DNA of 64,000 bases, from NCBI GenBank assembly GCA_903884455.1, contig CAISEW010000016.1, forward strand, positions 1 through 64,000. Direction: 5' to 3'. Source of the stretch: an uncultured Chloroflexota bacterium (GTDB lineage Bacteria; Chloroflexota; Dehalococcoidia; GIF9; AB-539-J10). The translations under genes and the position numbers were made by a program. The notes beneath the pieces are model-generated. The model was not told the DNA's origin. It ran no database searches and was given only the letters and a program-made list of their open reading frames with translations. Below, piece by piece: positions 41,547 through 49,909 of this stretch. Position 1 is the stretch's first letter, and each line of letters begins with the position of its first letter.

Positions 41547-42338
41547 CCCTCTCCTTAGTGTCCCTTTGACGCCCGTGACAGGCCACCAGGAGACAATCCA
41601 ATAAATCACGGTACTAACGGAGCGGGCTATCAACCTGAGTATGAAAATACCAAACTCTATAACCCAGCGTATTGGCGGGTTGTATAAAATCCAGGCTACG
41701 ACTCGACCGACTAACCGAGTAATCCAAGCAACAGCCTTTAGTATGCTCCGCAATGGTGGGTTATATACAAGCCAGGCTGCTGCGGCTGCAATCCCCCTGA
41801 GGTAGAACAGGAGGGCTGCTATTAGCCAGCGTAGAGGAGGGTGGTAGAGAAACCAGGTTATACCTAGAGGAATTCCCATCAGTATTTTCCAGAACAGGGC
41901 GACGCTGCGAAACCCAATGTCCCAGAAGAAATTTCTTGTAAGAGGCCAGCCGCGGCGCCACAACCTCACTACCCAGACTGCTAAGGCCAGCAAGAGCAGG
42001 AAAAGGAAGAACAATCCAAAGACTAGGACTGTGACAGGTAGCTTTATCCCTATTAGTGGTATTGTGACAGTCGGGATATTTGGAATAAGGTAACCCAGGC
42101 CAATACCTACGGCTATCAGCACAAGGGCTAGGAAGATAAGGTTTCTGAGTTGGGCTGACCATCTCCCCATCCGGACCAGCCAGGGATAGATAATGCGCCA
42201 CGTGAAAAGAAGAGCTAACGGTACTAGGACCAAACATAATATGGCTAGAGGGACTGCCCCGACAGCCAGGAAAAAGGATATCAGTGCACCGAAGTAAATG
42301 ACAACCGCGGTTAACAAGAGGAGCGCTAAACAGCTCAT
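41487..42338 (-). CDS. Polytopic membrane protein with repeated YxPPLR segments
   Basis: 283 residues, strongly hydrophobic, with two or three N-terminal transmembrane segments, two central ones, and a C-terminal part built from three related units of about 30 residues, each carrying WxLYxPPLRxxI (LYHPPLRWLI, VYNPPLRSIL, LYNPPIRWVI). I recognise no family. AAGGAG lies 11 bases before the ATG. Its last 20 codons run antisense through the degenerate copy of the neighbouring gene, so the present C-terminus (AESKSYQDYKYAGSGPL) may have arisen by that duplication. Probably in the cytoplasmic membrane; function unknown. Confidence 0.65.
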   Translation of the reverse strand: MSCLALLLLTAVVIYFGALISFFLAVGAVPLAILCLVLVPLALLFTWRIIYPWLVRMGRWSAQLRNLIFLALVLIAVGIGLGYLIPNIPTVTIPLIGIKLPVTVLVFGLFFLFLLLLALAVWVVRLWRRGWPLTRNFFWDIGFRSVALFWKILMGIPLGITWFLYHPPLRWLIAALLFYLRGIAAAAAWLVYNPPLRSILKAVAWITRLVGRVVAWILYNPPIRWVIEFGIFILRLIARSVSTVIYWIVSWWPVTGVKGTLRRGLTAESKSYQDYKYAGSGPL

Positions 42339-42350
42339 GTCGTCCCAATC

Positions 42351-42388
42351 TCCTTAGTGCACCAGGGAAATTTCGCCTTGCTCTTTTT
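42351..42388 (-). repeat. Duplicated 38-bp leader, copy before the polytopic protein
   Basis: This segment matches 42621-42658 with four mismatches in 38 bases. On the minus strand both read AAAAAGAGCAAG...GGTG.ACTAAGGA and end in the ribosome-binding site of the following gene. Confidence 0.8.
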
Positions 42389-42419
42389 CATTGTGCCCCA
42401 TATACACTTTGACATAGAC

Positions 42420-42608
42420 TCATGACAATATGAACATCCAGAAAGCCATGACAGCTGTAGAACAAGCTATCAAACTAGTTATAAACATACCCGTGACTAC
42501 GGTAATCATACTCGTAACTGCACCCATGGCCATGACCAAAGCACTCGTAACTGCAGTCCCGGCTAGGAGAAGCCCTGCGAGTGGTAAGAGCATGAAACAT
42601 CCTATCAT
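42420..42608 (-). CDS. Small hydrophobic membrane protein
   Basis: 62 residues, hydrophobic nearly throughout, with two probable transmembrane segments (LLPLAGLLLAGTAVTSALVM and VVTGMFITSLIACSTAVMAF). No family recognised. Reality is supported by AAGGAAGG before the ATG and by a leader that is a duplicate of the one before the next gene downstream on this strand. An overlapping plus-strand frame lacks these signals. Confidence 0.55.
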   Translation of the reverse strand: MIGCFMLLPLAGLLLAGTAVTSALVMAMGAVTSMITVVTGMFITSLIACSTAVMAFWMFILS

Positions 42609-42620
42609 ATCGCCCCCCCT

Positions 42621-42658
42621 TCCTTAGTACACCGGGGAAAATTCGTCTTGCTCTTTTT
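42621..42658 (-). repeat. Duplicated 38-bp leader, copy before the 62-residue protein
   Basis: The partner of 42351-42388, placed at the same distance from its start codon. The conserved part begins with an A-rich run and ends in AAGGA, so it may be a shared 5' untranslated element. Confidence 0.8.
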
Positions 42659-42772
42659 AAAGAATTTCATATGGGATTATAGGATTACGCACCATTAATT
42701 TTCCCTGACTTAACAACCTCCCCGCCTGCAGGTGTTATTGCAGAACCGGGAGAAAATTTTAACGGGTTGAGC

Positions 42773-44884
42773 TTATTCTGTTACCTTAAATTTTGTTTCC
42801 CGATAGGCCACGACCATGAGCCCGACCAGCACTACCAGTCCCACTAGTACCCATACCCAGGTTGGAATCGGGGATACCGTGAACTCGATAGAATCCGACC
42901 AGGCGCCTTCGTTGCCGTAGTCATCTACTATCTTAACCCGCCAGTAATAGGTCCCCGGGGGTAAAGTTTCCGTCACAGTTGGTGAGTCAGTTAGTGTGTA
43001 GCTGCTTTCCGTAATACCTGACTTCGACCAGATATTTCCCGAATCAGCTGTCCTGCTTATCTCCAGGGTGTAGGTATAACCGGTGTCACCCGTTACCCCT
43101 TGCCAGTTAAAAGTCACTATCCCCGACCTTAGTTTGCTGTCCTCGGGCGAGATGGGCAGTGGAGTTGTTGATAGAGTTTTCTTCGTTACCGTGAAGTCGA
43201 CCGAGGCAGTAGCTCCACCTTCATCAGTCACCACCAGCGTCCGTATGCCTTCAGTGCTTCTTTTGGACACTCGGAAGCTAATGACCACATTGCCGTTAGT
43301 TTGGGTTCGCATATCCCCAGACGCGGCAGTCCCACCAATAGTCACCGTTAATTTTTGACTACCGTGAAAACCATTGCCGGTGAGGCTAACGGAGTCGCCG
43401 GGAGCTCCCTCGATGGGGCTGATTTCTAGTATTTTAGCTAGAGTGTTGAGGGTTCTCGTCACAGCAGGCTGGGTTATGTCACCGGAAGCCGAGACGGTAT
43501 GGCTGCCATAGGTGCTGGCCGGCAGAATAAAGGAGGATTCCCAACAACCGGACATATTAGCGGTGATGGTAGTAGGGGTCTCAACCATCCCATCAAAGTA
43601 AACTTGGATGCCCGTTTCTCCGAGTGCGAAACCGCCTCCGGCAACGGTAATTGTATCACCTATATAAGCCGAAATTGGCTCAAGCAGTATTCCGGGGTTC
43701 ACGGTGAACGTAACATCAGGGACATCACGGGCCCTGGTCGATGTTCCTGAGGCATCAATCTTATAGTCACCTCTCTGGACAGGAGGAACAGCAATGATGT
43801 CACTCCAGGAGCCATTCTCTTCAGAATAGCTGATCTTCTTCACCTTTTTCCCACCGAAGGTAACCTCAATATCCTTTTCTTTACTGGCAAAGCCTGTGCC
43901 ATTTATCGCGATCGTCTGCCCCACTGTCCCCGAACCTGGCGTGGTAGTGATTTTGGGGGTCACCTTAAAATACTTGCTCACCCAAGCTACCCATACTGTA
44001 CCTTCCTTAGCTTGGATATCGAAGGTATAGCCGCCACCGGGGGTGGCTGGGATAGTATAATTTAGCGTCCAGCTACCCACAGAACTAGCCGTAGTTGTCG
44101 TTACTACCGTGTCATTGAATTTAATCTGGAGTTGCTGCGAGGCGGTAAAGCCATAGCCTTTGAAAGTTACAGTCGTCCCGACTGGCCCCTCCGCAGGGTC
44201 AATCTTTGCGGAAGGGAGGACTGTAAAGACAGCGGACGCTTTTTGGGCATAAGTATTGTCAACCAAATAAACAGTATGATCGCCCTTCGTAGCCTCGGGG
44301 GTATAGATTGCGAGGGAGTAGCTTCCAATCGTATCTGCTGTGAATGTCTCTCTGACATTCGTGAGAGAATCCCAGCAAATATGATAGGTGGTGGGGGCGG
44401 CTATTGAAACGATTGCCGTTACTCCGATCACCTCGCCGCAAATCCCTACGTCGACCAGCTCGCCGCAGACCCCGCAAACAGGGTTGATGGTAATGGAATA
44501 GTACCCTACTGGCGGGGGAGATGTTCTGAAGGAGTAGTATGCTCCACCATTATTATCAGTGGAAGTTCCCGAGGCGTCGGTAGATTCAACCTCAAAGTAG
44601 TAGGTTGTGTCCGGGGTTAAGCCTTCAAGGCGTATTGAATGGCTGGTGACATAACTACTATTATATACAATGCCGCCCAATGTATGGGTGGTACCGTAGT
44701 TCACCCGACTATCGCTAATATTATCGGTAGTCCAGGTGATGTTGGCGGCAGTGGGTTCGGTAACCGTATAAGAAACAGTTGATATGACTGGCCCATCGGC
44801 CAGAGCCAATTGGGGCAATAGCAGCATCAATAGTAAAAGCCCCGCTATGATAGGAGCCTGTATTCGCTTTATGCGCACTCTCAA
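42773..44884 (-). CDS. Cell-surface protein: fibronectin type III and IPT/TIG-like modules, C-terminal anchor
   Basis: 703 residues with a Sec signal peptide (1-29, ending ALADG), a fibronectin III-like module at about 32-122 (ANITWTTDNISDSRVNYG, GLTPDTTYYFEVES), a Cys-containing linker (CGVCGELVDVGICG), then four IPT/TIG-type beta-sandwich modules marked by GPVGTTVTFKGYGF, GTVGQTIAINGTGF, AYIGDTITVAGGGF and GAPGDSVSLTGNGF. Another fibronectin-like module (PEDSKLRSGIVTFNWQGVTG) and a C-terminal transmembrane helix (WVWVLVGLVVLVGLMVVAY) with a basic tail close the chain. It should project from the membrane as a surface or S-layer-associated protein. Confidence 0.85.
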   Translation of the reverse strand: MRVRIKRIQAPIIAGLLLLMLLLPQLALADGPVISTVSYTVTEPTAANITWTTDNISDSRVNYGTTHTLGGIVYNSSYVTSHSIRLEGLTPDTTYYFEVESTDASGTSTDNNGGAYYSFRTSPPPVGYYSITINPVCGVCGELVDVGICGEVIGVTAIVSIAAPTTYHICWDSLTNVRETFTADTIGSYSLAIYTPEATKGDHTVYLVDNTYAQKASAVFTVLPSAKIDPAEGPVGTTVTFKGYGFTASQQLQIKFNDTVVTTTTASSVGSWTLNYTIPATPGGGYTFDIQAKEGTVWVAWVSKYFKVTPKITTTPGSGTVGQTIAINGTGFASKEKDIEVTFGGKKVKKISYSEENGSWSDIIAVPPVQRGDYKIDASGTSTRARDVPDVTFTVNPGILLEPISAYIGDTITVAGGGFALGETGIQVYFDGMVETPTTITANMSGCWESSFILPASTYGSHTVSASGDITQPAVTRTLNTLAKILEISPIEGAPGDSVSLTGNGFHGSQKLTVTIGGTAASGDMRTQTNGNVVISFRVSKRSTEGIRTLVVTDEGGATASVDFTVTKKTLSTTPLPISPEDSKLRSGIVTFNWQGVTGDTGYTYTLEISRTADSGNIWSKSGITESSYTLTDSPTVTETLPPGTYYWRVKIVDDYGNEGAWSDSIEFTVSPIPTWVWVLVGLVVLVGLMVVAYRETKFKVTE

Positions 44885-45111
44885 CTCTTGTAGCAGTTAA
44901 GTTTTCCCCACAAAGTGTGTTTGGCTGAACTTATAGAATATGGCAAGCTCTGCTTCTTTTAGGAAAACTAAACTGTTATCTCCTCTCTTTTACAAATTTA
45001 CAAATAAAACATAATATAATATAAAACATAATATCCTCAACTTGATAAGTTTGTCAAGATATGCCCTAGGAAATTATTTTTGTAAGCCCTGGTAATAATC
45101 TCTTATGGGAC
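44885..45111. other. AT-rich gene-free upstream region
   Basis: No gene is seen. A strongly AT-rich segment (repeated ACATAATATAATATAAAACATAATAT at about 45009-45034) and an inverted repeat CTTGA...TCAAG near 45040-45057 lie between the divergent surface-protein gene and the exported-protein gene. Promoters for both are expected here. Confidence 0.4.
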
Positions 45112-45140
45112 TTGACAACCCATTTCTTGTACCATATACT
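45112..45140 (+). promoter_or_regulatory. Near-consensus sigma70 promoter
   Basis: A perfect TTGACA is followed after exactly 17 bases by TATACT. Transcription should start near 45147, leaving a leader of about 184 bases before the GTG at 45331. Confidence 0.8.
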
Positions 45141-45146
45141 TAAGTT

Positions 45147-45330
45147 AACAAGATTTTAACATTTTCGATTTGTCTTGTTGCAGATAATCAAGCTGGTAAC
45201 CATAGTGGGCTGAGAGCCCGGAAAGGAGGTGTTCAGGGGGGAGTTCATAAAGAAAACATGTGTCGTCCCGAGGCCGGGAAATCGGGATGGTAAGACAATG
45301 TCGAAATATCAAAATAAAAAGGAGGTTTAG
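45147..45330 (+). other. Long structured 5' leader, type not recognised
   Basis: The leader contains at least two clear stems, GGGCT-GAG-AGCCC near 45208-45220 and TCCCGA...TCGGGA near 45267-45289, as well as AGGAGG and GGGGGGAG motifs well upstream of the real ribosome-binding site. I compared it by eye with TPP, cobalamin, c-di-GMP and SAM riboswitch cores and found no match. It could be a cis-regulatory RNA or simply a stabilising leader. Confidence 0.45.
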
Positions 45331-45789
45331 GTGAAAAAATTAATTAGTATTGGTGTTGCCCTGGCCTTACTGGCCATGGTGGTGCTGCCAGTCGCAGTAG
45401 GCGCAGCCAACCTTCAGCCGTCTACGAATGCCAAAATACCGTTCGCAATCGTCCAGAGTGGCTTCTATCTCGTCGGGTGTTTGATGGGAGACTTGGACCC
45501 TCTCTTAAGTGCTCTTGGCATGGACTTGGGTTTTCCCTTGACTGATTTAACGCCCATCATGTTCAAGGTTGGCGATTGGGCTGGTGTGCCCCTTGCCTGG
45601 TCAGTCGATATGCTGGCGTGGGGCGTGGGCGTAGTGGGTGATATTGTGAGCGCACTTGGTACGACTTTGGGCCTTCCGGACTGGATAGGCACTCTCCTTA
45701 CAACTCTACAGGATGATCTCACGTCCTGCTGGAGCCCCACAGTCTGCAACAACGTCAGCGCTGTGTATGTAACCTGCGATTTGCCGTAA
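45331..45789 (+). CDS. Small exported protein of unknown function
   Basis: 152 residues with a clean Sec signal peptide (KKLISIGVALALLAMVVLPVAVGA, cut after AANL or nearby). The mature part is hydrophobic and aromatic with repeated acidic-hydrophobic turns, and four cysteines (GCLMG, SCWSPTVCNN, VTCDLP), the last three close to the C-terminus. No family recognised. GTG start with GGAGG eight bases upstream. The strong promoter, long leader and strong terminator suggest a highly expressed monocistronic gene. Confidence 0.75.
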   Translation: MKKLISIGVALALLAMVVLPVAVGAANLQPSTNAKIPFAIVQSGFYLVGCLMGDLDPLLSALGMDLGFPLTDLTPIMFKVGDWAGVPLAWSVDMLAWGVGVVGDIVSALGTTLGLPDWIGTLLTTLQDDLTSCWSPTVCNNVSAVYVTCDLP

Positions 45790-45935
45790 TAATTTCTTTA
45801 ACAATTGCATAATGTTCTCGCTTGGTTGCCGGTGAGTAAGAGAGGAATCTCAATAAGATTGCCAGGTTGATTTCCCGGAACCGGCAGTGGAGAGATTGCC
45901 TGAACTGGTAACGAGGGGAACGGATAAAGATTCAA

Positions 45936-45970
45936 AAGGGGGCAGCGTGAAGCTGCCCCCTTCATTTTTT
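45936..45970 (+). terminator. Strong intrinsic terminator
   Basis: GGGGGCAGC and GCTGCCCCC form a perfect nine-pair GC-rich stem, extended by two A-T pairs, and are followed by TTCATTTTTT. It ends the exported-protein transcript. Confidence 0.9.
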
Positions 45971-46024
45971 CGTAAAAGAGATTGCTTCGGCTGCCGAAAT
46001 CAGCCTCGCAAAGACAAATTGGTG

Positions 46025-46233
46025 TGTCATTGCGAGCCCTTCACTTTCTGTCATTCTGAGACGAAGGCGAAGAATCTTACCTCCGCTCAGGGTAAACTCC
46101 GCGTGGCAATCCCATGCCCCACCACAAGATTGCTTCGTCCCGATAAATCGGGACTCGCAAGGACAGAAAGGAAGGATTGCTTCGGCACTATCGTGCCTCG
46201 CAATGACAAGAAGAGAGGGTTCCTCGCGATGAC
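46025..46233. repeat. Cluster of GTCATTGCGAGG-type palindromes
   Basis: At least three units occur back to back: GTCATTGCGAG, GTCATTCTGAG, GATTGCTTCGTCCCGATAAATCGGGACTCGCA and GATTGCTTCGGCACTATCGTGCCTCGCAATGAC. The stretch from 45971 to 46318 has no gene; an open frame across it is repeat-derived. Confidence 0.85.
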
Positions 46234-46318
46234 AAAGGAAGAAGACCCCTCAGAATAACATTGCTAAACGCGCGCCACTATCTTGGGAGCAGGCTGGTGA
46301 CGACACCTCCACCGGCTA

Positions 46319-46639
46319 CTATGCTGTGTCTTCGCTCTCCAATTGCTGGAAGAAACAAGTCTGGTTGCCGGTGTGACATACTGGCCCCGTAGGCTCAGCT
46401 TTTATTAGAAGGGTATCGCTATCGCAGTCCTTGGTGATGGACTTCAGTCTGAGGAAATTGCCCGAGGTTTCTCCCTTGTGCCACAATTCCTGCCGACTGC
46501 GGCTGTAGAACCAGACGTCTCCGCTGGTTAATGTGCGCTTTAGCGACTCTTTGTTCATATAGCCCAGCATCAGGACTTCACCGTTCCTGGCATCCTGGAC
46601 AATAGCTGGAATCAAGCCTTTATCATCAAACTTTAGCAT
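46319..46639 (-). CDS. hisI: Phosphoribosyl-AMP cyclohydrolase
   Basis: HisI opens the purine ring of PR-AMP, the third step of histidine synthesis. The motifs [30 protein letters not shown] and the metal site DCDSDTLL with [12 protein letters not shown] are all present. At 106 residues it is the monofunctional form without the HisE pyrophosphohydrolase domain. AGGAGG stands just before the ATG. hisA lies upstream on the same strand. Confidence 0.95.
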   Translation of the reverse strand: MLKFDDKGLIPAIVQDARNGEVLMLGYMNKESLKRTLTSGDVWFYSRSRQELWHKGETSGNFLRLKSITKDCDSDTLLIKAEPTGPVCHTGNQTCFFQQLESEDTA

Positions 46640-46655
46640 TTGCCTCCTAAGCTAA

Positions 46656-46745
46656 CCCCAAAAAGTCTTACGACTTTTCGGGGACCCCGCTAAATTTGTT
46701 TTAAATGTTAACTGGGTACCTAAGAACTTCGCAAGTTTTTCTTAG
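46656..46745 (-). other. Two hairpins between hisA and hisI
   Basis: CCCCAAAAAGTC/GACTTTTCGGGG (46656-46683, one mismatch) and CTAAGAACTT/AAGTTTTTCTTAG (46720-46745) form successive stems in the 111-base gap. Neither is followed by a good T-run on the minus strand. They may be processing or stabilising structures. Confidence 0.55.
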
Positions 46746-46750
46746 GTTGG

Positions 46751-47467
46751 TTAAGTTCCGAAATTGATTATAGCTTCCCCCAAATCAATATCCCCGGTAT
46801 AGAGAGCCTTGCCTATAATGGCTCCCTCCGCCCCGAGCTCCTTAAGCCTCCGTAAATGCTCCAGCTTGGAAATCCCCCCGGCCACTATGACAGGGGCAGT
46901 TGCTTCAGCCAGCAATCTATTTATCATGTCAAAGTTAGGCTCGGTAAGGGTGCCATCCCTTTTTATATCAGTATAAATGAAGCGCCTCACTCCGGCATCA
47001 ACCATCTCTCGGCTTAACTGGAGGACCTCAACAACTGTGTTCTTCTGCCAGCTGTGGATGGCTATCTTGCCATCCCGGGCGTCAAGGCTAACTGCGATAG
47101 CCTCGCCAAATTGCTGGCATAGCTTTTTTACCAGTTCTCTGTTCTCTATCGCCGCAGTTCCCAGAATTATCCGGCTTACCCCCTGCCGCAACAGTTTTTC
47201 TGCCACCTCTTCTTGCCTGATACCACCGCCTAATTCTATTAACAGGCCACTCTCCCTTATTATCTCCTCAACCACCTCCATATTTTGGGGCTCACCAGCA
47301 ACTGCCCCGTCCAAATCGACAATATGGAGCCATCGTGCCCCCTGGGAATACCAGGTCAAGGCTGCTGTCACCGGGTCCTCATCAAAAACAGTTTCCTGTT
47401 TATAATCACCCTGGTATAGCCTGACGCACCTGCCGCCCCTGATGTCAACGGCTGGGATTATCTCCAT
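46751..47467 (-). CDS. hisA: ProFAR isomerase, histidine biosynthesis
   Basis: HisA isomerises ProFAR by an Amadori rearrangement. The TIM barrel carries IIPAVDIRGGRCVRL with the first catalytic Asp, the phosphate-binding ELGGGIR and VIVAGGIS, and the second catalytic Asp in YTDIKRDGTL. The second ATG (MEIIPAV) is chosen because AGAGG stands six bases before it; six extra codons are possible. Followed by hisI; the rest of the his operon is outside the window. Confidence 0.94.
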   Translation of the reverse strand: MEIIPAVDIRGGRCVRLYQGDYKQETVFDEDPVTAALTWYSQGARWLHIVDLDGAVAGEPQNMEVVEEIIRESGLLIELGGGIRQEEVAEKLLRQGVSRIILGTAAIENRELVKKLCQQFGEAIAVSLDARDGKIAIHSWQKNTVVEVLQLSREMVDAGVRRFIYTDIKRDGTLTEPNFDMINRLLAEATAPVIVAGGISKLEHLRRLKELGAEGAIIGKALYTGDIDLGEAIINFGT

Positions 47468-47651
47468 CTCCGACCTCTGCACCATCTCCGGCTCGGCTGG
47501 TTTTTCTTTGCCGCTAGGTTGAATGTCTGCACTAAACTATCACGGCCAATCAAGTTTTACCCTATCATACAATACCCTGTATAATCAGACAAGCTAAAGA
47601 AGGCACACCTGAGCCCCAATCACTATCAGGCGTCCACGTTTCGAAAAGCGC

Positions 47652-47680
47652 TTGACAGTGTGAGGGGGGTGATATAGCAT
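47652..47680 (+). promoter_or_regulatory. Candidate promoter of the CoA-transferase gene
   Basis: A perfect TTGACA is followed after 17 bases by TAGCAT, 75 bases before the start. A 13-base direct repeat ACTAAACTATCAC occurs at 47531 and 47699 on either side. Confidence 0.45.
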
Positions 47681-47755
47681 AAACCAGGTTTTGGGGAAAC
47701 TAAACTATCACCCTGGACAAACTAAAAGCCCACTCACCTGAAACGTACAGCCACG

Positions 47756-49528
47756 ATGATGGAGACAGAAGAGCTAAAGGCTTTCATAGACTCGAAATTC
47801 CGACTTCCTGTAATTGAAGGTGAAGATAAGGTCTGCTCCCTTGATGATGCTATAAGAACGCACGTTAAAAAAGGAATGTCCATCGGTTTTGCCGGAAGAG
47901 GCGGAGCTCTATTCAACCAGCTTGTAAGGGAGTTCTGGGACAAAAACCCCGAGTTCACCATTATAAATAATGGCATCACAGCAACCGTGCTGTCTTTAAT
48001 TCACGGAAGACTGGCCAAGAAAATCATAGCCAGTTACATCGGTGACGTATACCCATCGCCAGGACCGAATCCCGTGGCTCAGAAAGCCTACCTCTCCGGT
48101 GAAGTGGAGTTCGAGAACTGGACGATGCTCACCATCCCCCAGAGACTCTTGGCTGGAGCAATGGGATGGAGCGTAATTCCCACCAGGTCAATTGTGGGAA
48201 GCTCCATGGAGGAGGAAAACAAGGAATCATTTACGGTCATCGATGACCCGTTTGTCCCCGGCGAGAAAATAGGGCTCATGAGGGCATTGAGACCAGATAT
48301 TGCGCTGGTCCACGGCGCTGCTGCCGACCGCTGCGGAAACACAATTATTACCTATCCCCTGGGGGCTGATGTCTTTGGGGCCTGGGGGGCAAAATATGGA
48401 GTCATCGTCAGCGCAGAGAAAATCGTTTCCACGGAATATATACGTAGTCACTCACACCTTGTCCGGATTCCATCTTACATGGTCAAGGCGGTCTGCGAAG
48501 TCCCTTATGGAGCGCATCCCGCGGGAATGCCAAACTGCGGCCTGCCTGAATTCGAGCACTACTTTGAAGACTACGACTTCCTCACTGAAAGCAGGGAGGC
48601 ATCAAGGGACGAGCGAAAATTCTCGGAGTGGATAAAGTACTGGGTTCTGGATTGCAAGGACTACAACGAGTATCTTGCGAAACTCGGTAGAGACAGGCTT
48701 CTTTACCTCAAAGGGAAGGCTCATTCGGATTCGTGGAAAGACGAAGCAGTGGCTGAGATACCAAATCTGGATTTCAACAAAGAGCCAAACTCGCTGGAGA
48801 AGATGGTGGTCACTGCTGCGCAGGTTATAAATGACAAATTCATTGCTGGAGGATACAAGACCATACTCGCTGGTGTCGGGCTGTCACATCTGGCAGGGTG
48901 GCTGGCAACCTATAGACTAAAAGAAAAAGGCTATGACGTGGATTTAATGGCTGAGATAGGCATGTTTGGCCACCTTCCCAGAGCCTCAGACCCATTTATA
49001 TTCAGCTATCACAACATGCACACGTGCAAAATACTGAACAATAATGAAACCATGCTGGGAGTCTTCGTCGGTGGCCCATCAAATCAATGCCTGGGTATTC
49101 TGGGAGGAGGGCAGATAGATAAATATGGCAACGGGAACTCTACAAAACTTCCCGGCGTAGGATATCTGGTCGGCTCGGGAGGAGCCAACGATATAGCTAA
49201 CGGTAACAGAGAGACTGTAGTGGTAATCAACTCGGGAAAGCAGAGATTAGTGGAAAAAGTGCCCTATATTACCTTCAGTGGGAAAAATGTGACGACACTG
49301 GTAACAGATGTCGGCGTTTTCGAAAAGATTGGCGGCGAAAAAACTTTTACGCTGACAACCTATATTCCATCCAGACCAAAACAGGCAGTAAAAGAAGCCA
49401 TAGCCGGGATAAAAGAAAAAGTCGGCTGGGAACTTAAGGTCAGCCCCAATTTAAAAGAGGCTCAGCCGGTAGCTAAAGAGGAAGTGACTTTATTAAGGCT
49501 ATTCGATCCTAAAGGATTCTTCACGTAA
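47756..49528 (+). CDS. Fused-subunit CoA-transferase family protein
   Basis: The 590-residue chain joins an alpha-type half (about 1-300: GMSIGFAGRGGALFNQLVREF, SIVGSS, ALVHGAAADRCGNTI) and a beta-type half (about 330-560: AAQVINDKFIAGGYKTILAGVG, GGGQIDKYGNGNSTKLPGVG, GSGGANDIANG). This is the glutaconate/3-oxoacid CoA-transferase fold, in which a glutamate of the beta half normally carries the acyl group. Substrate unknown; fermentation or aromatic acid degradation are possible contexts. It stands alone between hisA and repeats. The second codon is also ATG, so the start could shift by one codon. Confidence 0.82.
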   Translation: MMETEELKAFIDSKFRLPVIEGEDKVCSLDDAIRTHVKKGMSIGFAGRGGALFNQLVREFWDKNPEFTIINNGITATVLSLIHGRLAKKIIASYIGDVYPSPGPNPVAQKAYLSGEVEFENWTMLTIPQRLLAGAMGWSVIPTRSIVGSSMEEENKESFTVIDDPFVPGEKIGLMRALRPDIALVHGAAADRCGNTIITYPLGADVFGAWGAKYGVIVSAEKIVSTEYIRSHSHLVRIPSYMVKAVCEVPYGAHPAGMPNCGLPEFEHYFEDYDFLTESREASRDERKFSEWIKYWVLDCKDYNEYLAKLGRDRLLYLKGKAHSDSWKDEAVAEIPNLDFNKEPNSLEKMVVTAAQVINDKFIAGGYKTILAGVGLSHLAGWLATYRLKEKGYDVDLMAEIGMFGHLPRASDPFIFSYHNMHTCKILNNNETMLGVFVGGPSNQCLGILGGGQIDKYGNGNSTKLPGVGYLVGSGGANDIANGNRETVVVINSGKQRLVEKVPYITFSGKNVTTLVTDVGVFEKIGGEKTFTLTTYIPSRPKQAVKEAIAGIKEKVGWELKVSPNLKEAQPVAKEEVTLLRLFDPKGFFT

Positions 49529-49567
49529 AAGGGGTCAACTCTGTTTTTCTCAACACCCCACTCTTCT

Positions 49568-49670
49568 GTCATTGCGAGGAAAGAGATTCCTCGCTTACGC
49601 TTCGGAACAGACTCCGCAATCTCCCCCCTCGTGTCGTTGCGAGGAACCGAAGGGGACGAAGCAATCTCTC
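49568..49670. repeat. GTCATTGCGAGG-type palindrome
   Basis: GTCATTGCGAGGAAAGAGATT...CGCAATCTC is followed by a second unit GTCGTTGCGAGG...GAAGCAATCTC. It lies in the 49529-49909 gap, which contains no gene. Confidence 0.85.
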
Positions 49671-49680
49671 AAAGGGAAAT

Positions 49681-49808
49681 CCTAAATCCCAAGCACCAAA
49701 TCCCAAACAATATCAAAGCACCAAACACCAATGCTCAAAACGTTTAGAATTTAGGATTTTGATATTTGGATTTGTTTAGAGATTGGATTTTGGGATTTGG
49801 AATTTAGT
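49681..49808. repeat. AT-rich dispersed inverted-repeat element, variant form
   Basis: CCTAAATCCCAAGCACCAAATCCCAAACAATATCAAA on the left is complementary to TTTGATATTTGGATTTG...GATTTTGGGATTTGGAATTTAG on the right. It can form a long hairpin beside the preceding palindrome. Confidence 0.7.
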
Positions 49809-49909
49809 CAATGGGATTGCCGCGCTTCGCTCGCAATGCCAAAAGCTTCTTTGTCGTGGGGAATAAATCCCCGCCTTCTCAGGTGGCTGTCGCTTGAGGT
49901 TTTGTTTTC

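Noticed and set aside
41761-42348. 195-residue minus-strand open frame overlapping the polytopic membrane protein
   Set aside because: The other frame has a ribosome-binding site, continuous transmembrane segments and internal repeats; this one has neither.
42430-42627. 65-residue plus-strand open frame opposite the 62-residue membrane protein
   Set aside because: It lacks a ribosome-binding site, while the minus-strand frame has one plus a duplicated leader.
45147-45330. Known riboswitch (TPP, c-di-GMP, cobalamin) in the leader
   Set aside because: A CTGAGA-like string occurs but none of the conserved cores could be found; left as an unassigned structured leader.
45887-46258. 123-residue plus-strand open frame after the exported protein
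   Set aside because: It crosses a strong terminator and is made of translated dispersed palindromes (CHCEPF..., RNDKKRG); no family match or ribosome-binding site.
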